From Serratia bockelmannii (GTDB lineage: Bacteria > Pseudomonadota > Gammaproteobacteria > Enterobacterales > Enterobacteriaceae), in the NCBI RefSeq assembly GCF_008011855.1, contig NZ_VOUX01000033.1:124001-188000 (forward strand): a stretch of 64,000 nucleotides of DNA. The letters run 5' to 3'. Both the position numbers and the translations under genes were made by a program. The notes under the pieces are model-generated. The model ran no database searches. It worked only from the letters and a program-made list of their open reading frames with translations, and had not been told where the DNA came from. This document shows positions 44,656-52,842 of this stretch, in pieces. Within the stretch, counting starts at the first letter, position 1, and each line of letters begins with the position of its first letter.

Positions 44656-44833
44656 GCGCCCGGCGCGATGGCATCTCTTTGTCTGTCTGCGCCCATTTTC
44701 ATCTCTCAGCCTGTCTGTTCGCGCGGCCCGCGTCGGGCCCGCATGTGTTATCCGTCGTTTCACGATCATAGGAGGTTTCAGCGCGGTTAAAACGTAAGTT
44801 TTCTTCTGGGTATAAATAAACATGGAGCGTAAA

Positions 44834-47800
44834 ATGATACTTAATAAAAGATTGAAGTTAGCGTATTGCGTTTTTCTGGGTTGTTATGGCTTATCCATTC
44901 ATTCTTCTCTTGCCGCTTATCAGGATCCCGGTCGATTGGGCGTGCCTGACAGTTGGAAAACCGCGGAGTTTAATCGCCAATGGGGGCTTAAGGCTATTTC
45001 CGCCGAATTCGCCTATGCCAGAGGCTATACCGGAAAAGGTATAACCATCGGCATTATCGATAACGCCATTCTTTCCCATTCTGAATTCGCCGGTAAACTG
45101 ACGCGCCTGGATAACGGCAGTTATAACTTCTCGTATGATAAACAAGATAATATGTCTTTCGGCGATCACGGCACGCACGTAGCCGGTATCGCGGCGGCTA
45201 AAAGAGATGGCGCAGGTATGCACGGCGTTGCTTTCGACGCGGATATTATCGGCACCAAATTGAATGATTACGGTAATCGCAACGGCCGTGAAGAGCTGAT
45301 TCAGAGCGCAGCCCGCGTCATCAATAACAGCTGGGGGATCGCGCCAGATATACGGCGAGACGCCAAAGGCGATATCATCTGGTTGCCGAACGGCAGGCCG
45401 GACTACGTGGCATTTGTAAAAAGCGAAGTGATCGCCGAGATGATGCGCAGCAAATCCAGCGTGGAATGGGGCAGCGAACAACCGGTGCCCACCGGCGGGC
45501 ACAGCGCCATGTCGACGCTGCTGCGGGCGGCCAGGCACGGCAAGCTGATCGTCTTCTCGGCAGGAAATTACAACAACTACAATATCCCGGAAGCGCAAAA
45601 GTCACTGCCTTACGCTTTCCCGGACGTACTGAATAATTACCTGATTGTGACCAACCTGAGTGACGAAAATCAGTTAAGCGTTTCCTCGACCAGCTGCGGA
45701 CAAACGGCCAGCTACTGCGTTTCCGCGCCGGGTTCTGATATTTACAGCACCGTTGGCCGGCTGGAATCCAATACCGGCGGTGCCGTGAATCGCGAAGCTT
45801 ATAATAAGGGCGAGCTGTCGGTTAATCCCGGCTACGGCAATAAATCCGGCACCTCAATGGCGGCGCCGCACGTTACCGGCGTTGCCGCCGTATTGATGCA
45901 ACGTTTCCCTTATATGAGCGCCGATCAAATATCCGCGGTAATTAAAACCACCGCCACCGATTTGGGTGTTGCCGGTATTGATAATCTGTTAGGCTGGGGA
46001 CGTGTCAATTTACGCGATGCGATCAACGGTCCGAAAATGTTTATTACCCAAGAGGATATCCCGCAGGAATATTATGTACCGGGCTCCTACAGTGAAAAAC
46101 AGTTCGTGGTGAATATCCCCGGCCTGGGAAATATCGTCGAACCCGGTACCTCTGTTGAGCGGCGCTGCACGTCGAGCGAATGCGACTTCGATTCGTGGAG
46201 TAACGACATCAGCGGGCACGGCGGCTTGACCAAAACGGGCGCCGGTACGCTGGCGTTGTTGGGTAATAACACCTATCGCGGTGATACCTGGGTGAAACAG
46301 GGCGTGTTGGCGATCAACGGTTCGGTGGCCTCCAACGTCTATATCGAAAATAGCGGCACGTTGTCCGGTGAGGGTACCGTAGGCGCCTTCAGAGCGGTTC
46401 GGGGCGGCAGCGTCGCGCCGGGTAACGGCATCGGCACGCTGCATGTGTTGCACGACGCCATTTTTGATCGCGGTTCGCAGTATAACGTGGAAGTGGCGGA
46501 CAATGGCCGCAGCGATAAGATCGCCGCGCGGCGCGCTTTCCTCAACGGCGGCAGTGTGAATGTCAGCCTGGAGCGCAGCCAAAACCTGCTGTCGCAGAAT
46601 GAGGCGCAGAGTCTGCTGGGCAACAAGTACACCATCCTGACCACGACGGACGGCGTCAACGGCCGGTTCGAAAACGCCAACCCATCGTATCCGTTTGTTA
46701 AAGTCGCGCTGGATTATCAGGGCAATGACGTCGGCCTTGGCATCACGCGCACCGACGCCAGCTTTGACAGCCTGGCCAGCACTGAGAACGAGAAAGCGGT
46801 AGCTCGTGCGGTGGAGACGCTCAACGCGACGGAACCAGTCACGGAAACGGTGAAGCGCAGCGTGGCTGCCCCTACCGCTGAGGCGCTAAGCGCACTGCAA
46901 GGTGATGAAGGCAAAGCGCAAGCCGCTACCGAAGATGCGGGCGTCGTAACCGGCCATCCGGTGTATGAAAGCTTCCTCGGCTTCACGTCGGCCAGAGAGC
47001 TGCAACAGGCGACCCGTCAACTGTCCGGCCAGATCCACGCGGATATGGCTTCCGCCCAGATTAACGAAAGCCGTTACCTACGCGATGCCGCCACCGAGCG
47101 CTTGCGCCAGGCGGAAGGCCGCCGTATCGCTTCCGATATCAAGGCGGATGATAATGGGGCCTGGGCGAAACTGCTGGGCAACTGGGGGCATGCTTCCGGC
47201 AACGACAACGCCACCGGCTACCAGACCTCTACCTATGGCGTACTGTTAGGTCTGGACAGCGAACTGTTTGACGACGGCCGGCTTGGGGTGATGACCGGGT
47301 ATACCCGCACTTCGCTGGATGGCGGTTATCAGTCAGATGCCCACAGCGACAACTACCATCTGGGGCTGTACGGCGACAAACGCTTCGGCGCGTTGGCCCT
47401 GCGAGCAGGCGGCACCTATACCTGGCATCGCATCGACACCTCGCGCTCGGTGAACTACGGCGCGCAGTCGGATCGCGAGAAGGCCAAGTATAACGCGCGT
47501 ACCGGTCAGCTGTTCATCGAAAGCGGCTACGATTGGTCGAGCGATGCGGTCAACCTTGAGCCGTTCGCCAACCTGGCGTATACCCATTACCGTAACGAGG
47601 AGATCAACGAGCAAGGCGGGGCAGCGGCACTGCGCGGCGACAAACAAAGTCAGTCCGCCACCGCCTCGACGCTGGGTCTCCGCGCCGACACCGAGTGGCA
47701 AACCGACAGTGTGGCGATCGCGCTACGCGGCGAGCTGGGTTGGCAGCATCAATACGGCAAGCTGGAACGCAAAACGCAGCTGATGTTCAAACGCACTGAT

Positions 47801-47971
47801 GCGGCGTTCGACGTAAACAGCGTGCCGGTTTCCCGCGATGGCGCGATTCTGAAAGCGGGCGTCGATGTGTCGATTAACAAAAACGCCGTCCTGTCCCTTG
47901 GCTACGGCGGGCAGCTGTCGTCCAACCACCAGGATAACAGCGTCAACGCCGGTCTGACCTGGCGCTTCTGA
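44834..47971 (+). CDS. ssp: Ssp, subtilisin-type serine protease autotransporter
   Basis: 1045 residues from ATG 44834 (GGAG 7-10 bases upstream). A signal peptide of about 27 residues precedes an S8 protease domain with catalytic Asp76 (GIIDNA), His112 (DHGTHVAG) and Ser341 (GTSMAAPH). A passenger stalk follows with a typical autotransporter GLTKTGAGTLALLGNNTY repeat, then a barrel from about residue 780 that ends AGLTWRF. Sequence and length match the S. marcescens extracellular serine protease I remember. The protein crosses the inner membrane by Sec, inserts its barrel in the outer membrane and releases the protease. A Fur box and long leader lie upstream. Confidence 0.97.
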   Translation: MILNKRLKLAYCVFLGCYGLSIHSSLAAYQDPGRLGVPDSWKTAEFNRQWGLKAISAEFAYARGYTGKGITIGIIDNAILSHSEFAGKLTRLDNGSYNFSYDKQDNMSFGDHGTHVAGIAAAKRDGAGMHGVAFDADIIGTKLNDYGNRNGREELIQSAARVINNSWGIAPDIRRDAKGDIIWLPNGRPDYVAFVKSEVIAEMMRSKSSVEWGSEQPVPTGGHSAMSTLLRAARHGKLIVFSAGNYNNYNIPEAQKSLPYAFPDVLNNYLIVTNLSDENQLSVSSTSCGQTASYCVSAPGSDIYSTVGRLESNTGGAVNREAYNKGELSVNPGYGNKSGTSMAAPHVTGVAAVLMQRFPYMSADQISAVIKTTATDLGVAGIDNLLGWGRVNLRDAINGPKMFITQEDIPQEYYVPGSYSEKQFVVNIPGLGNIVEPGTSVERRCTSSECDFDSWSNDISGHGGLTKTGAGTLALLGNNTYRGDTWVKQGVLAINGSVASNVYIENSGTLSGEGTVGAFRAVRGGSVAPGNGIGTLHVLHDAIFDRGSQYNVEVADNGRSDKIAARRAFLNGGSVNVSLERSQNLLSQNEAQSLLGNKYTILTTTDGVNGRFENANPSYPFVKVALDYQGNDVGLGITRTDASFDSLASTENEKAVARAVETLNATEPVTETVKRSVAAPTAEALSALQGDEGKAQAATEDAGVVTGHPVYESFLGFTSARELQQATRQLSGQIHADMASAQINESRYLRDAATERLRQAEGRRIASDIKADDNGAWAKLLGNWGHASGNDNATGYQTSTYGVLLGLDSELFDDGRLGVMTGYTRTSLDGGYQSDAHSDNYHLGLYGDKRFGALALRAGGTYTWHRIDTSRSVNYGAQSDREKAKYNARTGQLFIESGYDWSSDAVNLEPFANLAYTHYRNEEINEQGGAAALRGDKQSQSATASTLGLRADTEWQTDSVAIALRGELGWQHQYGKLERKTQLMFKRTDAAFDVNSVPVSRDGAILKAGVDVSINKNAVLSLGYGGQLSSNHQDNSVNAGLTWRF

Positions 47972-48000
47972 TCGCGGTTAGCGTGCTTCGCTTTATTCAG

Positions 48001-48028
48001 CCCTCATCGTGACGATGGGGGTTTTTTA
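48001..48028 (+). terminator. Intrinsic terminator of ssp
   Basis: CCCTCATCG (48001-48009) pairs with CGATGGGGG (48013-48021, one G-T pair) around a 3-base loop and is followed by six T residues (48022-48027). It starts 29 bases past the ssp stop and overlaps the stop codon of the convergent DUF1330 gene. Confidence 0.88.
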
Positions 48029-48322
48029 TTGCGCGGGCGGCAAGCCGTCGACGATGGTAATCATGGCTTCCGCCACGTGGCGCCGCTGTTGTTTTGCCAA
48101 TTGATAGGCCGGTGAATGGTAGCAGGCCAACGCGGTAGCGTAGTCGTCGAATTCGATCAGCACATGCTTTATGAACGCCGGGCCTTCCAGCGTTTGCGCC
48201 TGTTCGCCGCGGGCGAGAAAACGGGCGTTGAACTGGCGAAACGCCTGGGGCGCCAAATCCATATAATGCTGATATTGCTGCGGATCTCTTACGGTGACAT
48301 GGGCAATCCAATACGCGGGCAT
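48026..48322 (-). CDS. DUF1330 domain protein
   Basis: 98 residues of the ferredoxin-like dimeric alpha/beta-barrel type. AYWIAHVTVRDPQQYQHYMDLAP opens it and ALACYHSPAYQLAKQQRRHVAEAMITIVDG closes it, both standard DUF1330 blocks. Related folds include monooxygenases and isomerases of small aromatic or ring compounds, but this family is uncharacterised. The start is 1 base after the stop of the GntR regulator gene upstream, so the two are co-expressed. The gene faces away from the catabolic operon that starts at 49457. Confidence 0.88.
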   Translation of the reverse strand: MPAYWIAHVTVRDPQQYQHYMDLAPQAFRQFNARFLARGEQAQTLEGPAFIKHVLIEFDDYATALACYHSPAYQLAKQQRRHVAEAMITIVDGLPPAQ

Positions 48323-48323
48323 T

Positions 48324-48998
48324 TCAGGACTCCTGCTGCAGAATGCGCTTGGCCAGTGCGGCAGCCTCGGTCAGATGTTCGATGACCTCTTGCCTGGCCT
48401 GCGTCGGGTTGTTTTGCTCGATGGCGTGATAGATCCGCGTCATGCGCTCGAAACCGGCCAGCTGACGCTCCGGGGTTTTCAGGGTCAGGGCACGCAGGCG
48501 ACTGATGCGGCTATTCAGGCGTTGAACGATTTCCCAGGCGATGGCGTGATGGGCCACCTGGAAAATGGTTTCATAAAAAGCCTGCGACGCTTCAACGCGC
48601 TGAATATCGTCCTGCCCGGCCGAAGCCTGATTAATTGCAATTAATTTTTCATGCAGTTTCTTTTTATCTTCCGGCCCAGCGTTCAAGGCGCAGTCGTGAG
48701 CGGCATCCTGTTCAAGCAGCAGACGAATAGTATAAATCTGCTCGGCAATGTCCCAGGTTAAAATAGCGACAATCGGCCCTTTCTTACCGAGCGTCTCAAT
48801 GAGTCCCTCCGCTTCGAGATAACGGATCACCTCACGCACTACGCTGCGGCTGACGCCCAGCTCCTCGCACAGGCTGCGTTCCACCAAACGATCGCCGGCC
48901 TGAAAATACCCTGAGATAATCGCCTGCCTAATTTTCGCCAATGCCAATTCGCGCAAGGTGACCGGTGCATTCTCAATCTTCAATGATGCCTGAACCAT
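48324..48998 (-). CDS. GntR family (FadR/FCD subfamily) regulator of the catabolic cluster
   Basis: 224 residues from ATG 48998. The winged helix (LRELALAKIRQAIISGYFQAGDRLVERSLCEELGVSRSVVREVIRYLEAEGLI) is followed by an all-helical FCD effector domain with QVAHHAIAWEIVQRLNSRI, which carries the metal-site His residues. It is divergent from the operon beginning at 49457, with a TGGTATACCA palindrome between them that is typical of FadR-type operators. FCD regulators usually bind an organic acid, likely an intermediate of the cluster's pathway. Confidence 0.9.
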   Translation of the reverse strand: MVQASLKIENAPVTLRELALAKIRQAIISGYFQAGDRLVERSLCEELGVSRSVVREVIRYLEAEGLIETLGKKGPIVAILTWDIAEQIYTIRLLLEQDAAHDCALNAGPEDKKKLHEKLIAINQASAGQDDIQRVEASQAFYETIFQVAHHAIAWEIVQRLNSRISRLRALTLKTPERQLAGFERMTRIYHAIEQNNPTQARQEVIEHLTEAAALAKRILQQES

Positions 48999-49360
48999 AA
49001 TTGTCTCTATTTTTTGTGGATCATCATTAATCCGGATAACGACGCGAATTCCCGTTTGCCCGGTACTATTAACATCTTTCCAACCCGCAAAGCAACGGCG
49101 GCCGATTTCGCGCCGCATCGCCAAAACGGTGAATGTTGCAGCAGCTCACAAAATCGAAAGATAGCCTAAAAAAAACGCTTTTCGTTGCCGATACCCGCTG
49201 GCTCAACGGGTTCGGCATCGGCACAGGTTGCCGAGTGGGGGCGGTCATGGCCGGCGTTTTGCCCCCAGTCAAAGCCCAATCGAGTTTATTAATGCATTGA
49301 TTAATAAGTGTTATTTTCAATTTATTTTTGCCGTCTCATCGTAAAATAAGAATACCGTAT

Positions 49361-49406
49361 TATGGTATACCAAATTTTGACATGCCAATCTGCCCGATGC
49401 TATACC
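49361..49406 (+). promoter_or_regulatory. GntR operator and sigma-70 promoter of the catabolic operon
   Basis: The palindrome TGGTATACCA (49363-49372) lies 4 bases upstream of a perfect TTGACA -35 box (49377-49382). After 18 bases comes TATACC (49401-49406). The operator touches the promoter, so the GntR protein encoded at 48324-48998 is well placed to control it. The rest of the 48999-49456 gap is AT-rich and holds no gene; CCTCGAA (49406-49412) and TTCGAGG (49444-49450) could pair over the ribosome site. Confidence 0.65.
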
Positions 49407-49456
49407 CTCGAATCGTGACACATGGTTAACATTCGATTTACTTTTCGAGGTCCCTT

Positions 49457-50059
49457 ATGCATCAAGACATTCGCAAGACCCTGGTCTCTACCGAAACGAT
49501 CTACACCGACGGCGGCAAATCGGCGGGCAAACCGCTGGTGATGATCGCCGCTGCGGCGGTCATCAAAAACCCCTGGGCCAGACAAGGCTTTGTCGAGGAT
49601 CTGGCGCCAAAGATTCGAGAAATGGCGCCGGTGCTGGGTGAGCTGCTGACCGGTTTGATCCTCAAGGAGGCCGGTTCCGGCGAGCGGGTGGAAGCCTTCG
49701 GCAAAAGCGCGGTGGTGGGGCTGGGCGGCGAGTTGGAACACGCCTCGGCGCTGATCCACACGCTGCATTTTGGCAACCACTACCGCTCGGCGGTCAACGG
49801 CAAAAGCTATCTGGCGTTCAACAATACCCGTGGGCCGGCCAACGCGCCGATTCTGATCCCGATGATGGGGAAAAACGACGAAGGCAGCCGTGAGCACTAC
49901 CTGACATTCCAGTTCAACATCAACGACGCGCCTTTCGACGACGAAATCGTCATTGCACTGGGCGCGGCGCTGGGGGGGCGGCCGCATCACCGTATCGGAA
50001 ACCGTTATTTGGATCTGAAAGAGTTGGGCCATGATCAGAACAATCCGGCAGCTGTCTGA
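49457..50059 (+). CDS. Amino acid synthesis (PF06684-type) family protein
   Basis: 200 residues. The family landmarks are KPLVMIAAAAVIKNPWA, the Gly-rich GKSAVVGLGGELEHASALIHTLHFG and the closing GGRPHHRIGNRYLDL. The family name is historical and the true function is unknown; such genes are often found with flavin monooxygenases, hydrolases and ring-opening catabolism. First gene of the operon. Its last 29 bases overlap the next gene in another frame, so translation is coupled. Confidence 0.85.
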   Translation: MHQDIRKTLVSTETIYTDGGKSAGKPLVMIAAAAVIKNPWARQGFVEDLAPKIREMAPVLGELLTGLILKEAGSGERVEAFGKSAVVGLGGELEHASALIHTLHFGNHYRSAVNGKSYLAFNNTRGPANAPILIPMMGKNDEGSREHYLTFQFNINDAPFDDEIVIALGAALGGRPHHRIGNRYLDLKELGHDQNNPAAV

Positions 50060-50858
50060 GCCCGCTCTGCGGGTGGGGTATCTGGAGGCCGGGCGTGGCG
50101 AGCCGCTGGTGTTGATCCACGGCGTAGGCATGAATGCGGAGGTCTGGTATCCCCAGCTCGATGCGCTCAGCGCGCGCTTTCGGGTTATCGCCGTCGATAT
50201 GCCGGGCCACGGCGAAAGCGAAGGCTTCTCCCACGCCGCGACGCTGGAGGATTACGTGCGCTGGATGGCGGCTTTCTTAAACACCCTGGATGCGCCGAGC
50301 GTTGCGGTGGCGGGGCACTCGATGGGAGCCTTGATCACGGCCGGTTTGGCGATCGATTATCCGGAGCGGGTTAATCGTGCCGTGGTGATGAGCGGCGTGT
50401 TCCAGCGTACGGCCCAAGCCAGCGCCGCGGTCGCGCAACGCGCCAGCGCGTTGGCCAACGGCCAGACACAGCTCGACTCGCCGCTGAGCCGGTGGTTCGG
50501 CGCCGATCCTGTCGAACAGCATCTGCGCCGGCAGGTGGGCGGCTGGTTGCAACAGGTGGACGTTGCGGGCTATGCCCGCGCGTATCAGGCATTTGCAACC
50601 GGCGATCGGGTGTATGCCCAGCGTTGGCACCTTATCCGCTGCCCGGTATTGGTGCTGACCGGCGAGCACGACGCCAACTCCAGCCCTGAGATGGCGCGGC
50701 AAATGGCGCAGGCCGCCCCAAACGGGCGCGCAGTGATCATTGAGAACGCCAAACACATGGTCAGCCTGACCGATGCGCAACGCGTCAACGCGCTGATGCT
50801 CGATTTTCTGACCGCAGAGCAACCTTTGACTTTAGGAGCGGCTAATGGACGCGGATAA
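50031..50858 (+). CDS. Alpha/beta hydrolase (RutD-like position)
   Basis: 275 residues. Oxyanion strand LVLIHGVGMNAEVWYPQL, nucleophile elbow GHSMGAL, acid Asp in TGEHDANS and catalytic His in NAKHMVSLT are all present. The product size and order next to a flavin reductase and an LLM oxygenase recall RutD, which speeds hydrolysis of a carbamate in pyrimidine breakdown, but overall similarity to RutD is only at family level. It overlaps both neighbours (29 and 14 bases). Confidence 0.9.
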   Translation: MIRTIRQLSEPALRVGYLEAGRGEPLVLIHGVGMNAEVWYPQLDALSARFRVIAVDMPGHGESEGFSHAATLEDYVRWMAAFLNTLDAPSVAVAGHSMGALITAGLAIDYPERVNRAVVMSGVFQRTAQASAAVAQRASALANGQTQLDSPLSRWFGADPVEQHLRRQVGGWLQQVDVAGYARAYQAFATGDRVYAQRWHLIRCPVLVLTGEHDANSSPEMARQMAQAAPNGRAVIIENAKHMVSLTDAQRVNALMLDFLTAEQPLTLGAANGRG

Positions 50859-51774
50859 ACGCAGGCAGTTGCGCGACGCTTTCGGCGCCTTTATGACCGG
50901 CGTCACCATTGTGACTTCGGTGGACAAGCACGGGCGGCCGATTGGCTTCACCGCCAATTCGTTTTCGTCGGTCTCGCTGGATCCGGCGCTGCTGTTGGTG
51001 AGCATCGATAAGCGTTCGGCGAACTTGGAGCACTTTACCCAGTGCAGCCATTTCGCCATCAATATTCTGGCGGAACGGCAAAAAGAGGCTTCAACCATTT
51101 TTGCGCAAAAGAACGAAGACCGCTTTGCGCTGATCGATTGGCGCTGGAGCGCGTCACGGGTGCCGCTTATCGATAACAGTTCGGCGTGGTTCGACTGCGC
51201 GCTGCATCAGGTGGTGGACGCCGGCGACCATGCCATTCTGATCGGCAAAGTAGAGGGGTTCGAGTCCAACGCGACCGCCGGTCTGGGGTATTACCGCGGT
51301 GCATACTTCACGCCTTATCAAAACGCGCAGTCGCTGATTGGCGGGCCGCAGGTGGTGGTGAGCGCGCTGATCGAGTTTGAGGGGCACGCCGTGATGGTGC
51401 GGCAAAACGACGGCGGCTATCAGCTGCCGTCCAGCCCGGTGGAGAAACGCAGCGTCAGCGAAACGTTGGGGGATTTACTGCAGCAGTTGGGCATCAATGC
51501 CCATCCGGGTTTCGTCTATTCCGTCTACGACGACCGGCAGAAGAACCAGCAACACATCGTTTTTCTGTGCGCGCTGCCGACCGACGCCGGCAGCCTGACG
51601 CCGCAGCTGAGCACGGCGGAATGGTTCGACATGCCGACGCTGGCACGGTTGCCGATCAAGGATCCGGCGCTGCGGTCGATGATGGGCCGGTTCGTCAAAG
51701 AAAACGCCGTGGGGAATTACGGTATCTATTATGGCGATGAGCACAGCGGTGCCATCAAGCAATTCGCCGGTTGA
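50845..51774 (+). CDS. Flavin reductase domain fused to a degenerate NUDIX-like domain
   Basis: 309 residues. The first about 165 are a RutF/HpaC-type flavin reductase (DAFGAFMTGVTIVTSVD, GFTANSFSSVSLDPALLLVSI, FAINILAERQ) that would supply reduced flavin to the LLM monooxygenase encoded next. The remaining about 140 residues look like a NUDIX hydrolase fold (GGYQLPSSPVEKRSVSETLGDLLQQLGI), but the Nudix box has lost its REuxEE glutamates. It may be a regulatory or binding module. A reductase alone is normally about 165 residues. Confidence 0.85.
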   Translation: MDADKRRQLRDAFGAFMTGVTIVTSVDKHGRPIGFTANSFSSVSLDPALLLVSIDKRSANLEHFTQCSHFAINILAERQKEASTIFAQKNEDRFALIDWRWSASRVPLIDNSSAWFDCALHQVVDAGDHAILIGKVEGFESNATAGLGYYRGAYFTPYQNAQSLIGGPQVVVSALIEFEGHAVMVRQNDGGYQLPSSPVEKRSVSETLGDLLQQLGINAHPGFVYSVYDDRQKNQQHIVFLCALPTDAGSLTPQLSTAEWFDMPTLARLPIKDPALRSMMGRFVKENAVGNYGIYYGDEHSGAIKQFAG

Positions 51775-51793
51775 AGCTAAGCGGGAGAGTGTA

Positions 51794-52831
51794 ATGAAAC
51801 TGTCTTTATTCGTGCATATGGAACGAACGTTACCCGAAGAATCCCAGGAAAAGCTATACCAGGAGATGATCGAACTGTGTGAAATCGCCGATCGTGGTGG
51901 CATGCACGCCATCTGGACCGGTGAGCACCACGGCATGAATTTCACCATCGCGCCGAATCCGTTCATCAATCTGGCGGATATCGCCCGGCGCACGTCCAGG
52001 GTGCGGCTCGGCACCGGCACCATCATTGCGCCATTCAATCACCCGATCCGTCTGGCGGGCGAGGCGGCGATGACCGATATCATCACCGGCGGCAGGCTGG
52101 AGCTGGGTATCGCGCGCGGCGCCTATTCCTATGAATACGAACGGCTGATGCCCGGTTTAACCGCCTGGGATGCCGGGCAGCGCATGCGCGAGCTGATCCC
52201 GGCGGTGAAAAAACTGTGGCAGGGCGACTATGCCCATCAGGGGGAATACTGGTCGTTCCCGGCGACCACCTCTTCGCCGCTGCCGAAACAGCAGCCGCAT
52301 CCGCCGATTTGGGTAGCGGCGCGCGATCCCAACAGTCACGAATTTGCGGTGCAAAACGGCTGCAACGTTCAGGTTACGCCGCTGCATCAGGGGGAAGAGG
52401 AGATCGTAAGGCTGGTAACCTGTTTCAACGAGGCTCGCGCGCGTTTCGCCGCCGAGCAGCCGCTGAAGATCATGCTGTTGCAGCATGGCTACGTGGCGGA
52501 AGACGAGACGGACGCCCGTCTGGCGGCGGAAGAACTCAACCGTTTCTACCACTACTTCGGCGCCTGGTTCAAGAATCAACGTCCGGTTCAAAAAGGGTTG
52601 ATTCAGCCGCTCAGCGACGAGGAGATTGCCGCCAATACCTATTACTCCGCCGACATGATGCGTAGCAACCTGGCTATCGGCACCGCCAATGAGGTCATTA
52701 CGCGACTGAAAAAATATGAGGCGCTGGGTTATGACGAGTTTGCGTTGTGGATTGACAGCGGCATGAGCTTTGCGCGTAAAAAGGCCTCTCTGGAGCGGTT
52801 CATTCGCTGCGTGATGCCGGAATTTCACTGA
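51794..52831 (+). CDS. LLM-class flavin-dependent monooxygenase (luciferase-like)
   Basis: 345 residues from ATG 51794 (GGGAGAG 8 bases upstream). The luciferase-type TIM barrel shows CEIADRGGMHAIWTGEHHG, RVRLGTGTIIAPFNHPIRLAG, GRLELGIARGAYSYEYE and PPIWVAARDPNS. It should insert oxygen into, or open, an organic nitrogen compound using FMNH2 from the preceding reductase. It is shorter and less similar to RutA than expected for an orthologue, so the substrate is probably not uracil. Nineteen bases after the reductase gene, 11 before the dehydrogenase gene. Confidence 0.9.
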   Translation: MKLSLFVHMERTLPEESQEKLYQEMIELCEIADRGGMHAIWTGEHHGMNFTIAPNPFINLADIARRTSRVRLGTGTIIAPFNHPIRLAGEAAMTDIITGGRLELGIARGAYSYEYERLMPGLTAWDAGQRMRELIPAVKKLWQGDYAHQGEYWSFPATTSSPLPKQQPHPPIWVAARDPNSHEFAVQNGCNVQVTPLHQGEEEIVRLVTCFNEARARFAAEQPLKIMLLQHGYVAEDETDARLAAEELNRFYHYFGAWFKNQRPVQKGLIQPLSDEEIAANTYYSADMMRSNLAIGTANEVITRLKKYEALGYDEFALWIDSGMSFARKKASLERFIRCVMPEFH

Positions 52832-52842
52832 CGGAGGCGCTA

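Noticed and set aside
44548-44771. HemP-type small haem-uptake gene under the Fur box
   Set aside because: The short frames here show none of the HemP residues; kept only as a low-confidence leader.
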